Below the pieces are notes generated by a model that did not search any database, had not been told where the DNA came from, and saw only the letters and a list, made by a program, of their open reading frames with translations. A stretch of 64,000 nucleotides of DNA. Source: JBBPZA01 sp038199375. Lineage in GTDB: Bacteria; Actinomycetota; Thermoleophilia; Solirubrobacterales; Solirubrobacteraceae. Both the position numbers and the translations under genes were made by a program. Positions within the stretch are counted from its first letter, which is position 1. The number at the start of each line of letters is the position of its first letter. Positions 58,690 to 64,000 of this stretch are shown piece by piece. The DNA lies in assembly GCA_038199375.1 (NCBI GenBank), contig JBBPZA010000114.1, forward strand, positions 1 through 64,000, in the 5' to 3' direction.

Positions 58690-60783
58690 ATGAACGACCT
58701 CATCGTGGGAGACGTCGTGGGCGGCCACGAGCTCGAGGAGCTCATCGGGCGAGGCGGGATGGGGGTCGTCTACCGCGCGCGACACGTCCTGCTCGACCGC
58801 ACCGTCGCGCTCAAGCTGCTCGCTCCCGAGTTCGCGCACGACGTGGAGTTCCGCACCCGCTTCGAGCGCGAGTCGCGCGTCGCCGCGGCGCTCGACCATC
58901 CCAACGTGGTTCCCGTCCACGACGCCGGAGAGGACGACGGGCGGCTGTTCATCACGATGCGCTACGTCGACGGGACCGACCTTCGCGAGATGATCTCAAG
59001 CCGCGGCGGCCTTCCAGCCGAGCTGGCCGCGGAGATCGTGGCTCAGGTGGGCTCGGCGCTCGACGCTGCCCATGCGCACGGTCTCGTCCACCGCGACGTC
59101 AAGCCGGCGAACGTCCTCGTCGCCGATGCCCGCGCGCCGCACGTCTACCTGAGCGACTTCGGCCTGACCAAGCGGTCGGCGTCGAGCAGCGGCCTGACCG
59201 GCTCGGGCCTGATGGTGGGGACCCTCGACTACATGTCACCCGAGCAGTTCGCCGGGGAGGCCGATGCCCGGACCGATGTCTACGCGCTCGGGTGCGTGCT
59301 CTTCGAGGCGCTCACCGGCCGGGTTCCGTTCCCGCGCGAGATGGCCCCCCAGACCATGTGGGCGCACATGAGCGAGCCGCCGCCGGCCGTGGAAGGCGCG
59401 GTGGGGGATGCCTTCGACCCGGTGATCGCGAGGGCACTGGCCAAGAAGCCGGCGGACCGCTTCCCCTCGACCGGCGACCTCGGCCGAGCGGCGCTCGCGG
59501 CCGCCCAGGGCCGCAGCGAGGTGGTCACCGAGCGCAGCGTGGCCGTCGGCGACGCCGCGCCCGGCCCGACCCGCATCGACCTCGCGCTCCCGGAGCGGCC
59601 GGCCTCGGGGCCAACGAGCGTCGAGCCCCCGTCCGGCCCTCGGCCCGACGGGCCGGCGGCGGATGCGATCACGACCCTCGACGCCTCCCCTCCGTTCGTC
59701 GCCGCGCGCCCGGAGGCTGTGCAAGGGGAGTGGTGGCGGCAGCCGCCGCCCCCGGGAGGTCGCCGGGTGCCCGGCTGGGGATGGGCGGTGCTCGCGGGCG
59801 GCGTGGCGGCGGTCATCGCCCTGGTGGTCGCCGTCGCGCTGATCGGTTCTCGCGAGGGCTCCACGCCCGAGCAGCGCGAGGCGGACGGGTCCTCGGCGCC
59901 GCGCGGGGCGCCTCCCCCTACCGGGGCGCCCGTGAGCGGCCCGCGGGTGTGGGTCGCCACCGACAAGACCGGCCTCGCGGCGCTCGACCCGCGCACCGGT
60001 TGCACGACCGGCACCCTTCCGGCCATCGCCCGCAAGATCACTTCGATCGCCGCCGGTGAGGGCGCCGTGTGGATCGCCGACCTCGGCGCGCGGTCCCTCA
60101 TCCGCGTGGACGCGCGACGCGGGCGGATCGTCAAGCGCATCGCGCTGTCCGGGGGACCCGAAGCCGTCACGACGAGCCCCGGGGCCATCTGGGTGACGAT
60201 CGGCGGCTCTAACACCGTCCGCGTCGATCCGGACACCAATCAGGTGACTCAGGTCAGCGAGGACGCCGGCGGATACTCCGCCGTATATCAGGGCGGTTAT
60301 CTGTGGGTGGCCAACTTCCTCGACGATGCCATCAACCGGATCTCCCCATCCGGCAAGGTGCTCCCGCTCAAGCGACGGCTCGGCGGCGAGCCGCGCGCGG
60401 TGGCGGCGGACCCCCGCCGGGTCTTCGTGCTCACCGACGGGGGCAACATGCTGAGGGTCGAGCAGAGCCCGTTCGGCGGCGCGCCTCGTCTGACCTCGGT
60501 CCGGACCGGCGGCGGCAGCGCAACGGCCGACTTGGCCGTCGGGGAGGGGGGTGTCTGGGTCGCTGACGACTTCAAGCTCAGCCGGTATGACCCCGTCACG
60601 CTGAAGCGCGAGACCCGGCGCAACATCGACGTGTTGGGTGCGGGGACCGACACCGGGGCCGGCGCGGTGTGGGTGCCTTCCTTCGACGAGGCGCTCATCG
60701 TTCGCATAAACCCCCGAACCGGCGCCGTCGACGGCCGCTTCCCGCTTCCCGGGAAGGCGGGACCGGTCGCCGTGAGCTCCTGA
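58690..60783 (+). CDS. Transmembrane Ser/Thr protein kinase with extracellular beta-propeller
   Basis: 697 residues. Kinase domain 1-270: GRGGMGVVYRARHVLLDRTV, then ALKLLAPEF (ATP lysine), HGLVHRDVKPANVLV (catalytic HRD) and YLSDFGLTKRSA (DFG), followed by GTLDYMSPEQF. A Pro-rich linker leads to one membrane segment at about 363-385 (WGWAVLAGGVAAVIALVVAV). The outer 300 residues are repeated blades (VWVATDKTGLAALDPRTGCT; VWIADLGARSLIRVDARRGR) of NHL/YncE-like beta-propeller type. This replaces the PASTA domains of PknB. It may sense an extracellular ligand. Confidence 0.87.
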   Translation: MNDLIVGDVVGGHELEELIGRGGMGVVYRARHVLLDRTVALKLLAPEFAHDVEFRTRFERESRVAAALDHPNVVPVHDAGEDDGRLFITMRYVDGTDLREMISSRGGLPAELAAEIVAQVGSALDAAHAHGLVHRDVKPANVLVADARAPHVYLSDFGLTKRSASSSGLTGSGLMVGTLDYMSPEQFAGEADARTDVYALGCVLFEALTGRVPFPREMAPQTMWAHMSEPPPAVEGAVGDAFDPVIARALAKKPADRFPSTGDLGRAALAAAQGRSEVVTERSVAVGDAAPGPTRIDLALPERPASGPTSVEPPSGPRPDGPAADAITTLDASPPFVAARPEAVQGEWWRQPPPPGGRRVPGWGWAVLAGGVAAVIALVVAVALIGSREGSTPEQREADGSSAPRGAPPPTGAPVSGPRVWVATDKTGLAALDPRTGCTTGTLPAIARKITSIAAGEGAVWIADLGARSLIRVDARRGRIVKRIALSGGPEAVTTSPGAIWVTIGGSNTVRVDPDTNQVTQVSEDAGGYSAVYQGGYLWVANFLDDAINRISPSGKVLPLKRRLGGEPRAVAADPRRVFVLTDGGNMLRVEQSPFGGAPRLTSVRTGGGSATADLAVGEGGVWVADDFKLSRYDPVTLKRETRRNIDVLGAGTDTGAGAVWVPSFDEALIVRINPRTGAVDGRFPLPGKAGPVAVSS

Positions 60784-60843
60784 GGCGCCCGCGCGTGGCA
60801 GCCGCCACCGATCCCGAGCGGCTCGGCCGCCACGCCGATCCCC

Positions 60844-63639
60844 TCAGTGCTCCAGAAGCTCGCGCAGCACAAAAGGCAGTATCCCTCCGTGGCGGAAGTA
60901 CTCCCGCTCCTTGGGCGTGTCGATGCGCACGCGCGCGCGGAAATCGACCTCGTCCGCGCGCACGGTCACTTCGCGCGGGATCTCCTCGGCGCCCTCGAGG
61001 CCCTCGATCGCGAAGGTCTCCTCCCCGCTCAGCCCGAGCGAGGAGGCCGACTCCCCGTCGAGGAACTGGAGCGGCAGCACGCCCATGCCGACCAGGTTGG
61101 AGCGGTGGATGCGCTCGTAGCTCTCGGCCAGGACCGCGCGGACGCCGAGCAGCTTGGTGCCCTTGGCCGCCCAGTCGCGCGAGGAGCCCGAGCCGTACTC
61201 CTTGCCGGCCAGCACGACGAGCCCCACGCCTCCCTGCGCGTAGCGCATCGCCGCCTCGTAGATCGTGGTCTGCTCACCCGACCCCTCTCCCGGGCCGAGG
61301 TACCGCGTCACGCCCCCTTCCGTGCCCGGCGCGAGCTGGTTGCGAAGCCGTATGTTCGCGAACGTCCCGCGGACCATGACCTCGTGGTTGCCGCGCCGCG
61401 AGCCGTATGAGTTGAAGTCGCGCGGCTCGACGCCGTGCTCGACGAGGTAGCGGCCGGCCGGCGAGTCGCGCTTGATCGACCCCGCCGGGGAGATGTGATC
61501 GGTGGTGACGCTGTCGCCCAGCAGCGCCAAGACGCGTGCTCCGCCGACGTCCTGGATCGGCTCCGGCTCGCGCTCCATGCCCACGAAGTAGGGAGGGTCG
61601 CGTACATAGGTCGACTGCTCGTCCCATGCGAAGCGGTCGCCGCCGGGGACCTCGAGCGAGCGCCAGTTCTCGTCGCCGTCGAAGACCTCCGCATAGCTCG
61701 AGCGGAACATGTCCGACTGCACCGCCTCCTCGATCGTGCGATGGATCTCCTCCTGGGAGGGCCACAGGTCGCGCAGGTAGACCGGCTCGCCGTCGGAGTC
61801 CTCGCCCAGCGGGTCGCCATAGAGGTCGATCTCCATCGTCCCCGCCAGCGCGTAGGCGACGCAGAGGGGCGGCGAGGCGAGGTAGTTCATCTTGACGTCC
61901 TGGTTGATGCGCCCCTCGAAGTTCCGGTTGCCCGACAGCACCGAGACCACGGCGAGGTCTGCCTCCTCGACCGCCGCCGAGATCTCCGGCGGCAGCGGCC
62001 CCGAGTTGCCGATGCACGTCGTGCAGCCGTAGCCGACGAGGTGGAAGCCCAGCGCTTCGAGCGGCTCGACCAGGCCGGCACGCTCGTAGTAGTCCATGAC
62101 GACCTTGGAGCCGGGCGCCAGCGATGTCTTGACCCAGGGCTTTGATTCGAGGCCCCGCTGCACGGCGTTGCGGGCCAGCAGGCCCGCCGCGAGCATGACC
62201 GAGGGGTTGGAGGTGTTCGTGCAGCTCGTGATCGCCGCGATGACCACGTCGCCGTGGTCGAGCTCGAAGGAGGCGCCGTCCTCCAGGGTCACCGGCGTCC
62301 CCGCGCGCGGCCGCGCGGCCACCGGGGTCGCCGCCGGCGGCGCCGCTGGCCCACCGGGGGCGTGGATCCCGTGTCCCGGGGCCGAGTCAGAGGGCGGATC
62401 GGAGGCCGGGAAGCTCCCGTCGACGTCCTCGTCGTGGCCGTTCATCTCCGGGGCGAAGCCCTCGAGCGCCTCGCGAAAGCGCTCACGCGACTCGGTGAGG
62501 GCGACCCGGTCCTGCGGGCGCTTGGGCCCCGCCAGGCTGGGGACGACGCTCTCGAGGTCGAGCGCGAGCGTCTCGCTGTAGGCCGGCTCCTCGCCGCCCT
62601 CGTCGTGGAAGAGCCCCTGCTCGCGCGCGTAGGCCTCGACGAGCTCGATCTGCTCGGTCGGGCGGCCCGAGAACTCGAGGTAGCGAAGGGTCTCGGCGTC
62701 GACGGGGAAGATCGCGCAGGTCGAGCCGAACTCGGGCGACATGTTGCCGATGGTGGCCCGGTCGGCCAGCGGCAGGCCGGCGAGGCCCGGCCCGAAGAAC
62801 TCCACGAACTTCCCAACGACGCCGCGCGCGCGGAGCATCTCGGTCACGGTGAGCACGAGATCGGTCGCCGTCGAGCCCTCGGGCAGCCGGCCCTCGAGCC
62901 GGAAGCCCACGACCTGGGGGATGAGCATGGACATGGGCTGACCGAGCATCGCCGCCTCGGCCTCGATGCCGCCCACCCCCCAACCCAGCACCCCGAGCCC
63001 GTTGATCATCGTGGTGTGGGAGTCGGTGCCCACCAGGGTGTCGGGGTAGGCCTGACCCTCGTGCTCGAAGACCACGCGGGCGAGGTACTCGAGGTTGACT
63101 TGGTGGACGATCCCGGTGTCCGGGGGGACCACCTTGAACGCCTCGAAGGCCCCCTGGCCCCAGCGCAGGAAGGCGTAGCGCTCGCGATTGCGCTCGAACT
63201 CGAGCTCGGCGTTGCGCGCGAACGCGCCTCGGGTGCCAAAGGCGTCGACCTGCACGGAGTGGTCGATGACCAGCTCGGCGGGCACCCGCGGCTCGATGCG
63301 CGCGGGGTCGCCTCCCATGTCGGCCATGGCGTCGCGCATCGCGGCGAGGTCGACCACGGCCGGGACGCCCGTGAAGTCCTGCATGAGGACGCGCGCCGGG
63401 GTGAAGGCGATCTCGCGGCTCGGCTCGTCGGAGGCGACCCACGTGGCGAGACCCTCGATGTCCTCTGCGTGCACGCTGGAGCCGTCCTCGCAGCGCAGCA
63501 GGTTCTCGAGCAGGATCTTCAGCGAGTAGGGAAGGCGGGCTACGTCCCACCGCGACTGGAGCGCGTCGAGCCGGAAGATCTCGTGCTCGCGCCCGCCGAC
63601 CCGGAGGGTGGCGCGCGCATCGAAGCTGTCGGCCGACAT
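60844..63639 (-). CDS. acnA: Aconitate hydratase A
   Basis: 931 residues from ATG 63639. The iron-sulfur cysteines are in AITSCTNTSNPSVMLAAG and GYGCTTCIGNSGPLPPEIS. LVGTDSHTTMINGLGVLGWG, MSPEFGSTCAIFPVD and AGKEYGSGSSRDWAAKGTKL are conserved substrate-binding blocks. A Pro/Ala-rich insert of about 50 residues (PASDPPSDSAPGHGIHAPGG onward) precedes the first Cys, as in actinobacterial enzymes. It interconverts citrate and isocitrate and can sense iron. Length normal. Confidence 0.95.
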   Translation of the reverse strand: MSADSFDARATLRVGGREHEIFRLDALQSRWDVARLPYSLKILLENLLRCEDGSSVHAEDIEGLATWVASDEPSREIAFTPARVLMQDFTGVPAVVDLAAMRDAMADMGGDPARIEPRVPAELVIDHSVQVDAFGTRGAFARNAELEFERNRERYAFLRWGQGAFEAFKVVPPDTGIVHQVNLEYLARVVFEHEGQAYPDTLVGTDSHTTMINGLGVLGWGVGGIEAEAAMLGQPMSMLIPQVVGFRLEGRLPEGSTATDLVLTVTEMLRARGVVGKFVEFFGPGLAGLPLADRATIGNMSPEFGSTCAIFPVDAETLRYLEFSGRPTEQIELVEAYAREQGLFHDEGGEEPAYSETLALDLESVVPSLAGPKRPQDRVALTESRERFREALEGFAPEMNGHDEDVDGSFPASDPPSDSAPGHGIHAPGGPAAPPAATPVAARPRAGTPVTLEDGASFELDHGDVVIAAITSCTNTSNPSVMLAAGLLARNAVQRGLESKPWVKTSLAPGSKVVMDYYERAGLVEPLEALGFHLVGYGCTTCIGNSGPLPPEISAAVEEADLAVVSVLSGNRNFEGRINQDVKMNYLASPPLCVAYALAGTMEIDLYGDPLGEDSDGEPVYLRDLWPSQEEIHRTIEEAVQSDMFRSSYAEVFDGDENWRSLEVPGGDRFAWDEQSTYVRDPPYFVGMEREPEPIQDVGGARVLALLGDSVTTDHISPAGSIKRDSPAGRYLVEHGVEPRDFNSYGSRRGNHEVMVRGTFANIRLRNQLAPGTEGGVTRYLGPGEGSGEQTTIYEAAMRYAQGGVGLVVLAGKEYGSGSSRDWAAKGTKLLGVRAVLAESYERIHRSNLVGMGVLPLQFLDGESASSLGLSGEETFAIEGLEGAEEIPREVTVRADEVDFRARVRIDTPKEREYFRHGGILPFVLRELLEH

Positions 63640-63775
63640 GGCCTCCAGTCTCGCAGGAGCGCAGACCTCGCGGCTGCTCGGCGACGCCGTCCTGGATCGT
63701 GCTCGCTATGCGATGTCAGGACAGGACAGCGGGCCGGGCTCCGTGTAAAGCGCGCGCGTCCGCGGCCCACTCGGG

Positions 63776-64000
63776 CTAGGAGCCGGACCCGTCCAGCCTG
63801 GCCACGCCCGGCCCGGAGGCCGTGAAGGCGTCGGCCAGCGCCTCGACCAAGCCGTGCAGGCGTCTGGGCCGGCGGGCGACCGCGAGCTGGTCGATCGCGC
63901 CCGGAGCGGCGGCGTGGGGGCGCAGCGCCTGGAGCTCTGCGTGGCAGCCCAGATCCTGGGCGTGCGGCTCGAGCCGCTCGAGCAGCGGCTCGAGCAGCGT
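63776..64000 (-). CDS. Carboxylate-amine ligase (YbdK/GCS2-like), C-terminal part, cut by window edge
   Basis: 75 codons are visible, open to the right edge, ending TAG at 63776-63778. LEPHAQDLGCHAELQALRPH and ARRPRRLHGLVEALADAFTA match the C-terminal helices of the YbdK-type glutamate-cysteine ligase family (L-x-P-H-A-x-x-L-G-C pattern). The catalytic part lies outside the window. The 136 bases between it and the aconitase start hold no gene. Confidence 0.55.
   Translation of the reverse strand, partial: TLLEPLLERLEPHAQDLGCHAELQALRPHAAAPGAIDQLAVARRPRRLHGLVEALADAFTASGPGVARLDGSGS

Noticed and set aside
62250..62450. Pro/Ala-rich insert in aconitase as a possible misassembly or foreign domain
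   Set aside because: A linker of this kind before the first iron-sulfur Cys is usual in actinobacterial aconitases, so it needs no special explanation.
1..64000. CRISPR arrays, tRNA and rRNA genes
   Set aside because: I looked for evenly spaced direct repeats and for the T-loop GGTTCGAATCC-type motif with a cloverleaf and found none I could support.

Overview
The window is high-GC throughout and reads as chromosome from an actinobacterium. The mix of genes fits the Thermoleophilia/Solirubrobacterales better than the mycobacterial line. Pointers are an actinobacterial-type E2-E1 2-oxoglutarate dehydrogenase fusion (here still carrying its lipoyl domains), NucS mismatch endonuclease, EttA, a eukaryote-like Ser/Thr kinase, an actinobacterial aconitase with a linker, and GTG starts with 4-bp gene overlaps. 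The taxonomic call is inference; there is no rRNA or tRNA gene in the window.

Layout. Bases 1-5560 are a decayed accessory zone: a transposase tail, a group II intron maturase fragment, a hypothetical gene convergent with a multi-span membrane protein, several small frameshifted genes, and a 5'-truncated ISKra4-type transposase fused at both ends to broken genes. Bases 5944-8000 hold a VOC protein, a DUF6036-type nucleotidyltransferase pair and a solo antitoxin-like protein. Bases 8042-21913 are backbone: TVP38-like membrane protein, ABC1 kinase, fatty-acid desaturase, Fic enzyme, MBL hydrolase, Ppx/GppA-HD phosphatase, a degenerate-GGDEF/HD-GYP membrane protein, ketopantoate reductase, YihY, Nudix and DUF3817-like proteins, with gene remnants (TetR-like, DUF899) between them. 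Bases 21920-31830 carry central carbon metabolism: the 1494-residue lipoyl-lipoyl-E2-E1 2-oxoglutarate dehydrogenase, YjbQ, CsbD, a matrixin-like protease, a crotonase, a stand-alone winged-helix regulator and PEP carboxylase.

Two regions stand out. At 32087-32644 a SelL/AhpC-like redoxin is interrupted by an in-frame TGA exactly where the first cysteine of its CxxC motif should be. A small hairpin follows at the spacing expected of a bacterial SECIS, so this is a strong selenoprotein candidate. At 40247-50879 six genes overlap each other by 1-4 bases: SNF2-type helicase with a DUF3883-like C-terminus, DUF1156-type adenine methylase, DUF499-type ATPase, TIGR04255-type protein and two small unknowns. 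This looks like a single defence or DNA-modification system, related in parts to DISARM but lacking drmA/B/C.

The remainder is ordinary: a LuxR-type two-component pair divergent from an acyl-CoA carboxylase beta subunit and a coupled acyl-reductase-like SDR; nucS and a CHAD protein; a J-domain/TPR protein; FetAB-like exporter; EttA; DsbA-like protein; HAD phosphatase; M42 peptidase; a broken and an intact Ser/Thr kinase in tandem; aconitase; and the tail of a carboxylate-amine ligase at the right edge. PEP carboxylase, 2-oxoglutarate dehydrogenase and aconitase together place several TCA/anaplerotic steps in this neighbourhood, but they are not one operon.
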